DNA of 61,338 nucleotides from WRIS01 sp964345475 (GTDB lineage Bacteria; Actinomycetota; Coriobacteriia; Coriobacteriales; Eggerthellaceae): NCBI GenBank assembly GCA_964345475.1, contig CAYFQW010000009.1, positions 1 through 61,338 of the forward strand. The letters are read 5' to 3'. A program made the translations under genes and the position numbers. This document shows, in pieces, positions 41,797 through 50,407 of the stretch. The notes beneath the pieces were generated by a model. The model did no database searches. It had not been told where the DNA came from and was given only the letters and a program-made list of their open reading frames with translations. Each line of letters starts with the position of its first letter. Position 1 is the first letter of the stretch.

Positions 41797-42747
41797 CTAC
41801 ACTATACCCTCGAACAGCTCGGTCGAAAGATAGCGTTCCCCTGAGTCCACCAAAATACTCACCACGGTTTTCCCTTTTGCCTCAGGGAAGCGTGTAAGCA
41901 GGCGCTTTATCGCAGCAATATTGGCGCCTGAGGATATGCCGACGAGCAGGCCTTCTCGCTCGGCAAGACTCCTTGCTTCTTCAAGTGCCTCCTCCGTTGA
42001 AACGGGTATCGTCCCATCGAGAATGGAAAGATCCAATGTTTTCGCCACAAAGTTCGCACCTATACCTTGAATACCATGGGCGGCAGGCTTGAGCTCTTCA
42101 TGGTTAAGGGTCTGCTCAATAAGAGGGCTTTCCTCGGGTTCCACCGCGAAAAAACGGGTTGCAGCACCTTGCTTTTTAAAATAGTGGGCAATGCCGCTAA
42201 TCGTGCCGCCTGTGCCAACCCCCGTAATCACATAGTCGGGGGCGCAGCCTAATGCCTGGTGTATTTCAGGCCCCGTCTCCCTTTCATGCGCTAATGGATT
42301 ATCAGGATTGTCGAATTGTCCTACCAGCCATGATTCAGGAGTCGCCTCTTGAATTTCTTGGGCTTTCTTCACGGCACCGGCAACTCCTTCAGCAGCGGGA
42401 GTCAGCACGAGCTCCGCCCCGTAGGCCGCAAGCAGCATCCGTCTTTCCTTGCTCATTGACTCGGGCATACAGATAATTGCACGATAAGACCGGGCAGCTG
42501 CTATCATAGCGATTGCTATGCCCGTATTCCCGCTCGTTGGCTCGATAAGGATGCTTTTTCCTCGCACAATGGTGCCCCTCTCTTCAGCGCGATCGATCAT
42601 CGAGAGGGCAGCCCTGTCCTTTATGGAGGCACCCGGGTTGGCTGCCTCGTATTTCACATACACATCAGCGCCTGTGTCCTGCGATATGGTTTCAAGCTTT
42701 ATGAACGGGGTTTTTCCTATAACATGAGATATGCCATCTTGACTCAT
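41797..42747 (-). CDS. cysK: cysteine synthase A
   Basis: PLP enzyme making cysteine from O-acetylserine and sulfide, 316 residues. The PLP lysine is in NPGASIKDRAAL. The phosphate loop is VGTGGTISG, the Asn loop EPTSGNTGIAIAM, and the active-site GISSGANIAA block follows. ATG 42747 with AAAGGATG is preferred to the upstream reading ending at 42789. No cysE is adjacent. It is divergent from the FetAB-like transporter genes, with 286 bases between. Confidence 0.95.
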   Translation of the reverse strand: MSQDGISHVIGKTPFIKLETISQDTGADVYVKYEAANPGASIKDRAALSMIDRAEERGTIVRGKSILIEPTSGNTGIAIAMIAAARSYRAIICMPESMSKERRMLLAAYGAELVLTPAAEGVAGAVKKAQEIQEATPESWLVGQFDNPDNPLAHERETGPEIHQALGCAPDYVITGVGTGGTISGIAHYFKKQGAATRFFAVEPEESPLIEQTLNHEELKPAAHGIQGIGANFVAKTLDLSILDGTIPVSTEEALEEARSLAEREGLLVGISSGANIAAIKRLLTRFPEAKGKTVVSILVDSGERYLSTELFEGIV

Positions 42748-42899
42748 GGATGCATCCTTTCCCAGAACAAGCATGTCAGGCCTTTGCAATCAGGTCTTTT
42801 TTATATGGTATTCATTGTAGCGAATAAGCAAAAAAGGCGGACAAAGAGTAGAGAAAATACAACGGCTTACCCTGAGGTGTTTTTTGGGAGCAAGAATAG

Positions 42900-42940
42900 T
42901 CAGATGCTGGTATCTGGACGCATGGGTTGCAAGCATCTGA
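42900..42940 (+). promoter_or_regulatory. 9-bp inverted repeat upstream of the FetAB-like genes
   Basis: TCAGATGCT (42900-42908) and AGCATCTGA (42932-42940) with a 23-base spacer, then a T-rich stretch (TTTCTTGTTTT). It lies in the divergent gap with cysK, about 95 bases before the ATPase start. It could be an RNA stem in the leader or a protein-binding dyad. Confidence 0.45.
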
Positions 42941-43033
42941 TTTCTTGTTTTAAGAAAAGAATTCCCCCGTTGGCCTCCACCTCGACTACAATAGAACGCG
43001 TACAGCGCAAAGGGCATTCGGCAAAAGAAAATT

Positions 43034-43738
43034 ATGACTATCCTTGAAGTTAAAAATCTGAGCCTCTCCTATCAGCAAGAAGAGGGGCGCCATATCCTCC
43101 TGTCGCAGGTGAACCTCTCTTTGAAAGCTTCACACATATACGACTTACAAGGTGTGTCCGGGTCGGGCAAATCGAGTTTCTTGAGAGCCCTCGCCCGTAT
43201 GCTTGACCTTGATGCAGGAGAGCTCTTCCTCAAAGGTATTCCCAGTTCGAGGATATCGCCGCAAGAGTGGCGTAAACACGTGTGTCTCGTCCCCCAAACA
43301 ACATCCTTAGTACCAGGAACGATACGCGAAAACCTCTTGCTCCCATGGAAGCTCAAAGTTCATGCCAAAGAAAAAGCACCTGGGGACGAAACTCTTTTGC
43401 AGGCGCTTGCTCAGGCAGAAATGCCCGATCTCGCACTCGATCGCGATGTCTCACAGCTTTCAGGTGGACAAGCAGCTCGCATATCCTTGCTGAGGGTGAT
43501 TCTAACTAAGCCGAGCGTTTTGCTCTTCGATGAGGTAGACGCCGCTTTAGACGACGCGTCCTCTGCTGCAATTAGTGCGCTTACCTTTGCGAGCATCGAC
43601 GCCGACAGCACTTGCCTCAGGATACGGCATCGCCAGTCGGATGGTTTTGCGCAAGGGGCCTTCATCCTTGAAAACCAAGGCTTTCGCTACGAAGAATTGG
43701 ATACTTCTGCCATATGCGAGGAGGCCTTGCATGGATAG
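43034..43738 (+). CDS. ABC transporter ATPase, FetA/YbbL type
   Basis: 234-residue ATPase. Walker A GVSGSGKSSFL, Q-loop VPQTTSLVPGTIREN, signature LSGGQAARISLLR, Walker B VLLFDEVDAALD and H-loop IRHRQSD. Assignment to the FetA/YbbL type comes from its coupling to a UPF0014 permease: its TAG overlaps that gene's start by 8 bases. The E. coli pair is linked to iron export and peroxide resistance; the same role here is inferred. The ribosome site is weak. Confidence 0.85.
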   Translation: MTILEVKNLSLSYQQEEGRHILLSQVNLSLKASHIYDLQGVSGSGKSSFLRALARMLDLDAGELFLKGIPSSRISPQEWRKHVCLVPQTTSLVPGTIRENLLLPWKLKVHAKEKAPGDETLLQALAQAEMPDLALDRDVSQLSGGQAARISLLRVILTKPSVLLFDEVDAALDDASSAAISALTFASIDADSTCLRIRHRQSDGFAQGAFILENQGFRYEELDTSAICEEALHG

Positions 43739-44531
43739 CGTCGGCGTTGTAGATATTGGCTTGGTCGAGCTTTTTGCAGCGAGCGCTCTTATGCTTGTCG
43801 CAGGAATTATTTCTTTCGCCCTAGAGTTAGGGCAGGCAAAAAACATTCTCATATCCTCTGTGCGCTGCTTTCTGCAACTGCTTGCATCAGGTATTCTGCT
43901 CAGGCTGCTCTTTGACTGGCAAACCTGGTGGATCGTTATGCTTGTCTTGTTCTTCATGCTGATTTCGGCAACTCAAATCGCCACATCGCGTGTTAAGGCA
44001 AAGGTGCCCGGGCTCAACATAAGCGTATTCGTCTCCCTCTTGCTGTCGCCGGCAGTAATCTCTTTACTTGTGGTTGTAGGTATTATCCATGCAGATCCTT
44101 GGTACAACGCCAGACAGCTTATACCAATATTTGGCATGATTGTAGGCAATGCAATGTCGGCTATTGCCGTTGCGATTGACAGGCTTTTCGCGAGCCTTGA
44201 CGATCGCTCGGATGAGATGTTTGCACTCCTCGCCTTAGGCGCAACACCGCGTGAGGCCGCCTTTGCCTCTTTGAAAGCCGCCATAGGTGCAGGCATGGTT
44301 CCTGTTTTAGCCACCATGTCGGCGGTAGGACTCGTTACCATACCGGGCATGATGAGTGGGCAGATACTCGCAGGAGCCGACCCTTTTATGGCTGCAAAAT
44401 ATCAGATCGTCATTATGTTCATGCTTTCGGCCGCCAACACCCTCTCTATCGTCATAGCCTGCTTCTTCATATACCGAAAACGATTTTCGGCGACAGGCTA
44501 TTATCTCGATAAGGGCATTCGCGAGCCCTAG
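43731..44531 (+). CDS. UPF0014/FetB-type ABC permease
   Basis: 266-residue membrane protein with about seven helices, start ATG 43731 preceded by GAGGAGG. Conserved: AGIISFALELGQAKNIL, RCFLQLLASG, FGMIVGNAMSAIAVAI, ALLALGATPREAAFASLKAAI and GLVTIPGMMSGQILAGADP, all typical of YbbM/FetB. With the preceding ATPase it makes a complete exporter. Metal specificity (probably iron) is inferred from the family. Confidence 0.9.
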   Translation: MDSVGVVDIGLVELFAASALMLVAGIISFALELGQAKNILISSVRCFLQLLASGILLRLLFDWQTWWIVMLVLFFMLISATQIATSRVKAKVPGLNISVFVSLLLSPAVISLLVVVGIIHADPWYNARQLIPIFGMIVGNAMSAIAVAIDRLFASLDDRSDEMFALLALGATPREAAFASLKAAIGAGMVPVLATMSAVGLVTIPGMMSGQILAGADPFMAAKYQIVIMFMLSAANTLSIVIACFFIYRKRFSATGYYLDKGIREP

Positions 44532-44653
44532 ACTCTTCAATACTTTTATTCCGTTCCTCAGGTAACGGCTTTTCAACCGGCCGTCCCAGCACATTACTCC
44601 GTGAGATAATGCGTTCTGTACACATCGTAAGTTCGCAAGAAGACAGGTGTCCT

Positions 44654-45025
44654 ATGAATTTTGTTCTTCGATGGCTCTCAACAGCTTTAGCCGTTGCACT
44701 TGCTGTAGCCATAGTCCCGGGAATCGATTTGATTGGCGGCAATGCCGCCTGGGGGGCAATTGCCCTTTTCGCCCTCACGCTTGCCCTGCTAAACGCAAGC
44801 GTTAAGCCCGTCCTTCAGGTTCTGAGCCTTCCTATCACCGTGCTCACCCTTGGTATCTTCTACTTAGTTGTAAACACCCTTATGCTGTATTTGGCCGCCT
44901 GGATTGCTAACGGGATATTCGGTGTGGGCTTCATTATTGAAAGCTTCGGAAGCGCCTTTGTAGCCAGCATTGCTATAAGCATATTTGCCGGCATCATCAA
45001 CACTATTACGGGAGCAGAAAAATAA
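44654..45025 (+). CDS. phage-holin-superfamily-IV/YvlD-like membrane protein
   Basis: 123 residues, four membrane helices: LRWLSTALAVALAVAIVPGI, WGAIALFALTLALLNASVKP, PITVLTLGIFYLVVNTLMLYL and FVASIAISIFAGIINTI. NASVKPVLQVLSLPITVLTLG is the family's key block. Family members are chromosomal and not phage holins despite the name. ATG 44654 with ACAGGTG is chosen over an upstream in-frame ATG at 44609. It converges with the aminotransferase, leaving a two-base gap. Confidence 0.87.
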   Translation: MNFVLRWLSTALAVALAVAIVPGIDLIGGNAAWGAIALFALTLALLNASVKPVLQVLSLPITVLTLGIFYLVVNTLMLYLAAWIANGIFGVGFIIESFGSAFVASIAISIFAGIINTITGAEK

Positions 45026-45027
45026 AG

Positions 45028-46215
45028 CTATAAGGCCTTGTACTCGTCCATGAGATCAGCGAAGACGGGGAGTGCTTTTTCTATCACCGACCTGTCGGTA
45101 CAATAGCCAATACGAACCCAGCCTTCGCAGGCAAAGCTTGTTGAAGGAGCCAAAAGCAACTCGTGAGCTCGAGCGCGTTCTGAAAAGGCCTCAGAGCTTG
45201 CTTCAAGCGCTTGCATCCAAAGATAGAAAGCGCCTTGCGGCTCCACAAAGGTATACCCAAGCTCAGCCAAGCCCTCGGTAAGCAATGCACGGTTTTCTTC
45301 ATAGGGAGATATGTCGGTGGACACATCCACGCATTCTTTAACAAGCTGTTGAAATAAGGCGGGGGCGCATACATACCCCAATGACCTGCCAGCTCCACAC
45401 ACTGCCGTGTACACACGTTGCCAGTCATGGGCATCTTCAGAAACATACAGATATCCGATACGCTCACCAGGCAGGCTGAAGGTCTTCGAATAGGAATAAC
45501 ACACTATCGTATTTTTATAGAAAGAAGGGATGAAGGGGACTTCCAGACCATCGTATACAATTTCGCGATAAGGCTCATCGCTTATGATGAAGATCTCAGT
45601 ACCGAACTCTGCTTGTTTTTCCTCAAGAAGGGAGGAGAGCGCCTCGATATCCGCTTGCGGATATACCGACCCAGTAGGATTATTCGGGCTATTGAGCACT
45701 ATTGCCTTTGTTTTCTCGGAAATCGCTGCTGCGATTGCAGCAATATCAAGCTGGAAATCGACTTGTCGTGCAGGCACTTCTACGCAGGTGCAGCCCACAG
45801 ACTCTATCCAAACTTTGTATTCGGGAAAATACGGTGTGATTGTTATATACTCGTCATCCTTGTTTCCAAGGGCGCTGAAAGCAATACGCAAGGAGGATGC
45901 AGCCCCCGTCGTAAGGTAAAAATTAGCCGCTGTCGCATTTCTGTCAAATCGTTCGTTGATAGAACCAGCAAGTGCACTACGTGCATCAATTGCTCCCGAA
46001 CCTGGGGTGTATCCATGTATCGAAGGGGGTGCCTCGCAGCTCAACCGACGCAGAGCGTCAAGCACTTCTGCGGGCGGCGGAGTGCTTGGGTTTCCTATAC
46101 TGAAATCGAATACCTTGTCAGCGCCGATTTCTTCTTTACGCTTCATCCCATAGGCAAAAAGAGCGCGGATTGCATTCGGCTCATCGCCTAAACGAAACAT
46201 TTCTTCATTTATCAT
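45028..46215 (-). CDS. class I/II PLP aminotransferase
   Basis: 395-residue fold-type I aminotransferase of the aspartate/aromatic aminotransferase group. PLP-binding: FSIGNPSTPPP, TGAASSLRIAF, LNSPNNPTGSVY, IISDEPYREIVYDG, and the Schiff-base lysine in CYSYSKTFSLPGERIGYL. The C-terminal Arg for substrate carboxylate is in WVRIGYC. The amino donor cannot be assigned. ATG 46215 has AGAGG upstream; TTG 46218 is rejected. Monocistronic. Confidence 0.92.
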   Translation of the reverse strand: MINEEMFRLGDEPNAIRALFAYGMKRKEEIGADKVFDFSIGNPSTPPPAEVLDALRRLSCEAPPSIHGYTPGSGAIDARSALAGSINERFDRNATAANFYLTTGAASSLRIAFSALGNKDDEYITITPYFPEYKVWIESVGCTCVEVPARQVDFQLDIAAIAAAISEKTKAIVLNSPNNPTGSVYPQADIEALSSLLEEKQAEFGTEIFIISDEPYREIVYDGLEVPFIPSFYKNTIVCYSYSKTFSLPGERIGYLYVSEDAHDWQRVYTAVCGAGRSLGYVCAPALFQQLVKECVDVSTDISPYEENRALLTEGLAELGYTFVEPQGAFYLWMQALEASSEAFSERARAHELLLAPSTSFACEGWVRIGYCTDRSVIEKALPVFADLMDEYKAL

Positions 46216-46312
46216 CAAGGACCTCTTCCTATACGCATCGTATTGATTGTATCAATCGGCGTATCAGAAGAGGCCTTGACCTAAAATATTCCATTCACTT
46301 AAGGAAAAGAAA

Positions 46313-46412
46313 CGGCAATTCGAATCACTGTGCAGGCTGAGCCGCAGTCTGAACCACTGTGCAGGCCTAAGCCAGCGTAACCGCAATCTGAATCACTGTG
46401 CAGGCTTAAGCC
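46313..46412. repeat. tandem repeat, three imperfect units of 28-39 bp
   Basis: Units begin at 46313, 46342 and 46381, with core GAATCACTGTGCAGGC and following TAAGCCA in the later two. It lies between the aminotransferase start and the small orphan gene, touching the latter's stop region (46406). No other element is seen in 46219-46405. Confidence 0.75.
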
Positions 46413-46690
46413 AACCTGGCCAAAGAGAATATGCCGTGCTTTTTACACCGGGGATGGGAGTTGGAATTTTTCCTACGAGTGATTTGATCCCAGGGATTCC
46501 CTACGATGGAGCCCTTTTCGTCCAAGTCTTTTTCAGGGCTATCCTCGAGCGACAAATCGGAGGTTGGACTTTGCGTCCCCTTCCTTTCTTTCGGCTCTTC
46601 CTCAATTCTTTTTTGTAGCAAATTTTCAAATATCTCGTATGTCAGTTCTATCTGTGCTGCTATATCTCTCTGCTTCTGCACCTGTAACAT
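46406..46690 (-). CDS. small charged protein of unknown function
   Basis: 94 residues, not recognised. Residues 1-32 (LQVQKQRDIAAQIELTYEIF...) form a predicted amphipathic helix; the rest is acidic and Ser/Pro-rich, ending in a basic segment. ATG 46690 has AGGTG about seven bases upstream and a TATACT -10 further up, which supports a real gene. It stands alone between the aminotransferase and the two-component operon and overlaps a repeat at its 3' end. Chance ORF is not excluded. Confidence 0.5.
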   Translation of the reverse strand: MLQVQKQRDIAAQIELTYEIFENLLQKRIEEEPKERKGTQSPTSDLSLEDSPEKDLDEKGSIVGNPWDQITRRKNSNSHPRCKKHGIFSLARLA

Positions 46691-46774
46691 ATAAAACACC
46701 TACTCTCTGCAGTATACCGAGTAGTGTAGCAAGCGGCTTCATATGAATAGCAGCATCGAGGCATCATAACGGCA

Positions 46775-47917
46775 TCATTTCATCGCGGGCATCATAGAAT
46801 AGACAAGCCAGACAGCATGTTCGGCACTATCCTTCTCACTTGTCGCATCTGAGCCCTCTTCTGCATCCACGCTTTCTTCTGCATTCTCCCCTTTTGCTGC
46901 GTCCCCGACTTTCGCTGCGTCTGCGCCAGAAGTATTCTCTTTAGCGCTAGCTCCGACAGCGGACCCTTCTTTTGTCTCTCCAGGCTCTTCTTTCGTGTAT
47001 GCCTGAATGGTTCTCGCAAGGTACAGCTCAATTTCGGTATGCTTCAAAAGGACGATTCCAAACTTCTCGCTTTGCAGGCTGAGGTCTTCCCATAGAAAGC
47101 CTTGTGCTTTAGCAATGCTGGCGGCTGTATCGATAGGCGAGCCTCCATTCGAAAGAGAGCTTCCGGATATCCCCCCACCTGAAGCCGAGCTGCTTGAAAC
47201 TGTATCTTTCATAGAAGGTGTTTCTTTGGAAGAAGACTCTTCGGAAGATTCTCCGTTTGTTCTTTCATCGGCAGCAGACTCCTCTGCTTTCTTCGATTTA
47301 GCTATTAAGTCGTCTTTTGAGACTGCTTCGTACTTGTACTCAAAACCAAGATACCCCGCCCATGCTTGCGCCCAGGACGAGAGCATCTCTCCCTGGGCCC
47401 TGCCACTCAAAGCTTCATAATCTGCAACAAAGCTCACGATGGACATCTCTACAATTTTACTATGTGCGTCATCTATAAGAAAATGAGCCTCCGAGAGACC
47501 ATCGACCTTACTGGTCGCGCTGCACTGCCAAAGAATTATTGCCTCGTCACCCGTTTCGCTGACAGCCAAAAAAGGAACAGCTTCAAGTTCATCCCAATTC
47601 TCAGGAGAAAACTCAGGGAAACCCTCAGCTTCAAAATAGGCGAAGCTGTCTTCCGTAACCTTCTTGACGTCCTCCACACGTAACCTACTGCCCTTCTCGA
47701 GATCGACCAAAGAAAAGCCTTCTGCGATTATCCCAAGAACATCAATGAGCTCATAGGAAGGGGCAATTTTTAGCTGCATCTGCGTTGTTTCATAGCGGTC
47801 TACCTTGTTGGCATTGTTTTCATCCTGCATCCTCGAAACGAGATCGGGCATCATAAGGCCTAGTATGATTGAAACGGCCGATATCAGAAGAATAGATGCG
47901 TTCTTTATTTTTCTCAT
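46775..47917 (-). CDS. membrane-anchored extracytoplasmic protein downstream of the kinase
   Basis: 380 residues, unknown family. One N-terminal membrane segment (ASILLISAVSIILGLM) would anchor an extracytoplasmic alpha/beta domain (about 40-210), followed by a Ser/Glu/Gly-rich linker (210-265), a second folded segment (270-310), an Ala/Glu/Lys linker, and a short hydrophobic end. ATGA overlaps the kinase stop, so it is translationally coupled. By placement it resembles YycH/YycI, accessory proteins of the WalRK system that sense or restrain the kinase. No sequence similarity to them is claimed. Confidence 0.75.
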   Translation of the reverse strand: MRKIKNASILLISAVSIILGLMMPDLVSRMQDENNANKVDRYETTQMQLKIAPSYELIDVLGIIAEGFSLVDLEKGSRLRVEDVKKVTEDSFAYFEAEGFPEFSPENWDELEAVPFLAVSETGDEAIILWQCSATSKVDGLSEAHFLIDDAHSKIVEMSIVSFVADYEALSGRAQGEMLSSWAQAWAGYLGFEYKYEAVSKDDLIAKSKKAEESAADERTNGESSEESSSKETPSMKDTVSSSSASGGGISGSSLSNGGSPIDTAASIAKAQGFLWEDLSLQSEKFGIVLLKHTEIELYLARTIQAYTKEEPGETKEGSAVGASAKENTSGADAAKVGDAAKGENAEESVDAEEGSDATSEKDSAEHAVWLVYSMMPAMK

Positions 47918-49314
47918 GGCCGGCCCATCTTCAAATCGACACGTATCGCAGTTCCTTGCCCCAGCTCGCTTTCTATCCTCATCGAGCCTTTGTGCAGCTC
48001 GACAATTTTTTTACAAAGGGCAAGTCCCAGACCTACGCCACCATCGGCCCGCGAACGAGATTTATCGACACGATAAAACGCCTCCGCAATACGGTCGAGG
48101 GACTTCTGCGGAATCCCCTTGCCATCATCTAACACTTCTATCCGGCAGCCATCTGCCGTCATAAAGGACTGAACCCTTATTTTACCGTGGTCGCCTGTTG
48201 CCTTTCGCGCGTTGTCTATCAAATTGATTACAAGCGATCGTATAAGATCAGGCTCGAGGTAACAGAGTCCCTTTTCGCCCCTGCTCTCTATATGAACATG
48301 CTCCTCGTTCAATACTCGAGAAAGGTGTTCGACCGTGTCTTTAATAATCTCAGCGGGTGACTCTATGCTAAACGTTATATCCTTTTTTTCGAGAACAAAT
48401 ATTTCGAGAAGCTTCAAAGACAGGCTTTCTAGGCGCCCTCCTTCGGAAAATATATACTGGGCCGCTTCGGCCTGTTCCTCGGCGCTGAGCTTGCCGCTCC
48501 TGATGAGGTCTGCATATCCAATAATAGCCGTCATGGGTGTTTTCAGCTCGTGGGCAAAACTTCCCATGAAACGTTCTTGCTGCTCTATGGCAAGCTGCAT
48601 GCCGGTTACGCTTTCCTCAACCTGCTGCGCCATAGTGTCAAAGTCTGACGAGAGAGCGCCCACTTCGTCATGGCTGCGAATTCTTGACCGGGATGAAAGA
48701 TTTCCGGAAGCTATCTCACGCGACGCGCGGGAAAGCTTTCTCAATGGCCTTGTTAAAAACCAGGAGAGGGCCGACGCGAACACGGCACACAAAGCAAGGA
48801 GCACCGCAAAGGTAATGCGATACACCTCATGCTGTTGCTCACGGGCTTCATATAGATAAGAGACATCTAGAAGAGCATCGAGATAAAAGTGCTCATTATC
48901 TGCCATAAACTCGCCCGAAAGCTGCAAAAACTGGGTAGAAGAATCATCCAGGAGACGGAGAGCGCTATAACCAGGCTCAATTCCTTCGATATCGTCCACA
49001 AGTCTTTCAGTGTAATCGCCATTTTCGTACAACACTTCATCGCTTGTTGAAAGTCGCAAGGCAGACCACGACGAGTCGCTTTTTGAATAAAGCTGATCGA
49101 GTATTTTCAAAATATCGTCATTGGTGACTATAAGATTCATAGAGCTGATAAGAGACATCGTATTAAGCACCATACGATAGGATCTCTGCGCAAGTTCTTT
49201 TTCTCTATCGAGGGAACTTTCAAAAGAGAGAGATATAAGGGCACTCCCCCCTGCCCCAAAGAGCAGTGCCATTATACAGAGCGTTCCCAACATCATTTTA
49301 AGCCTAAACTTCAT
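47914..49314 (-). CDS. sensor histidine kinase with extracytoplasmic domain
   Basis: 466 residues. Helix 1 (7-29), extracytoplasmic sensing domain (30-165), helix 2 (167-188), HAMP (189-240), DHp with His255 in SFAHELKTPMTAIIGY, and the ATPase core NLIDNARKA, DDGKGIP and GVGLGLALCKKI. Its response regulator lies 27 bases upstream and an extracytoplasmic protein follows with a 4-base overlap. Envelope stress or peptide sensing is typical of this architecture, but the signal is unknown. Confidence 0.93.
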   Translation of the reverse strand: MKFRLKMMLGTLCIMALLFGAGGSALISLSFESSLDREKELAQRSYRMVLNTMSLISSMNLIVTNDDILKILDQLYSKSDSSWSALRLSTSDEVLYENGDYTERLVDDIEGIEPGYSALRLLDDSSTQFLQLSGEFMADNEHFYLDALLDVSYLYEAREQQHEVYRITFAVLLALCAVFASALSWFLTRPLRKLSRASREIASGNLSSRSRIRSHDEVGALSSDFDTMAQQVEESVTGMQLAIEQQERFMGSFAHELKTPMTAIIGYADLIRSGKLSAEEQAEAAQYIFSEGGRLESLSLKLLEIFVLEKKDITFSIESPAEIIKDTVEHLSRVLNEEHVHIESRGEKGLCYLEPDLIRSLVINLIDNARKATGDHGKIRVQSFMTADGCRIEVLDDGKGIPQKSLDRIAEAFYRVDKSRSRADGGVGLGLALCKKIVELHKGSMRIESELGQGTAIRVDLKMGRP

Positions 49315-49341
49315 GGCGTTTCGCTTCGCAATCTCTGTCGC

Positions 49342-50001
49342 TTAAGGCTTCGTCGTCAAGCGATAGCCCACTTTACTGACTGCCAGCAGTTGATCCTCCA
49401 GGCCTGTTTTTTTTCGAAGGCGCTGGACATGCAGGTCGACCGTCTTGCTTCCAATGCCCAAATCGCCACCCCATACTTTTTCATAAATCGTTTCGCGATA
49501 GAGGGCGGCATCAGGATTGCGGACAAAAAGAAGCAACAAGTCGTATTCCTTGCGTGTTAAGGCTATCTCCTCCCCTTGCTTTAAAACTCTCATACCCCGC
49601 GTATCTATCGTCAAATCGCCGAGCTCGATAATTTCATCTCCCTGACGATAGCGCCGCAACACCACGTCGACACGAGCAAGAAGCTCGTCTACCTCAAAAG
49701 GCTTGACGATATAGTCTTCCGCCCCCATGCGAAGGCCTTTGACACGATCTTCCAGGGAGCTGACAGCAGTCAGGAATATGACAGGGATTTCAAACGAGCG
49801 AAAATAGTCCATGAGCTCGAAACCACTAATTTCGGGGAGCATCACATCAAGCAAAATAAGATCGTAGGGCTTTTCGGACACCATATCGGCAGCCTCGAGA
49901 CCCGTAAAAGCACAATCGCAGCTATAGCCTGCCTTGCTTAGGCTGAGTCTTATCAGATTTGAAATAGGCGGCTCGTCTTCAACGACCAATATCCGTACCA
50001 T
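49342..50001 (-). CDS. OmpR-family response regulator
   Basis: 219 residues from ATG 50001 (AAGGGG upstream; an in-frame start at 50016 is less likely). Receiver: VVEDEPPISNLI, phosphoacceptor Asp in LILLDVMLPEISG, and Lys in IVKPFEVDELL. The winged-helix effector ends in VDLHVQRLRKKTG and VSKVGYRL. First gene of a three-gene operon with the kinase and the anchored protein. The repeat array at 50138-50367 lies 135 bases or more upstream. Confidence 0.93.
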   Translation of the reverse strand: MVRILVVEDEPPISNLIRLSLSKAGYSCDCAFTGLEAADMVSEKPYDLILLDVMLPEISGFELMDYFRSFEIPVIFLTAVSSLEDRVKGLRMGAEDYIVKPFEVDELLARVDVVLRRYRQGDEIIELGDLTIDTRGMRVLKQGEEIALTRKEYDLLLLFVRNPDAALYRETIYEKVWGGDLGIGSKTVDLHVQRLRKKTGLEDQLLAVSKVGYRLTTKP

Positions 50002-50137
50002 TACACGCCCCTTCACCGTATTGCCCGCATGCTTGTCGCACTATTATTCATCATTTCGGCATCAGAATGGCATGATCCCATAAGAGCTGGAATGAAACAA
50101 GGGCGGAGGTGAAAGGTGCCGGGCCAAAAGGGTGGGA

Positions 50138-50367
50138 GTGAAAGGGATGGAGGTGAAAGGGATGGAGGTGAAAGGGATGGAGGTGAAAGGGATGGAGGNN
50201 NNNNNNNNNNNNNNNNNNNNNNNNNNNNNNNNNNNNNNNNNNNNNNNNNNNNNNNNNNNNNNNNNNNNNNNNNNNNNNNNNNNNNNNNNNNNNNNNNNGG
50301 GATGGAGGTGAAAGGGATGGAGGTGAAAGGGATGGAGGTGAAAGGGATGGAGGTGAAAGGGATGGAG
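50138..50367. repeat. 15-bp tandem array with assembly gap
   Basis: Perfect copies of GTGAAAGGGATGGAG at 50138-50197 (four) and 50308-50367 (four), with a partial copy at 50299-50307; the true number is hidden by the gap 50199-50298. The plus strand is G-rich. The minus strand, which is the sense of the flanking genes, is free of G in each unit (CTCCATCCCTTTCAC). It lies between the flavoprotein 3' end and the response regulator 5' end. The 391-base gap 50017-50407 holds no convincing gene. Confidence 0.95.
50199..50298. other. assembly gap, 100 N, inside the tandem array
   Basis: Exactly 100 N. A repeat too long for the reads is the probable cause, so the array is likely much longer than 8 units. 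Confidence 0.97.
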
Positions 50368-50397
50368 GCCGCCCACCGCACCCGGCGAGCGGCCTCC
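50364..50397 (-). terminator. GC-rich hairpin after the flavoprotein gene
   Basis: Perfect 9-bp stem GGAGGCCGC/GCGGCCTCC (50389-50397 with 50364-50372), 11 bases after the stop on the minus strand. No T-run follows, but C-rich, G-free repeats do, as expected of a rho-utilisation region. Confidence 0.6.
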
Positions 50398-50407
50398 GAT
50401 TATACGA

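Noticed and set aside
44609..45025. Prophage holin
   Set aside because: The protein belongs to the chromosomal YvlD-like family; no phage genes lie nearby.
50013..50381. Minus-strand frames reading SIPFT or HPFHL pentapeptide repeats across the gap
   Set aside because: Any 15-bp tandem repeat gives an open frame with pentapeptide repeats; there is no ribosome site and the frame depends on the arbitrary 100-N length.
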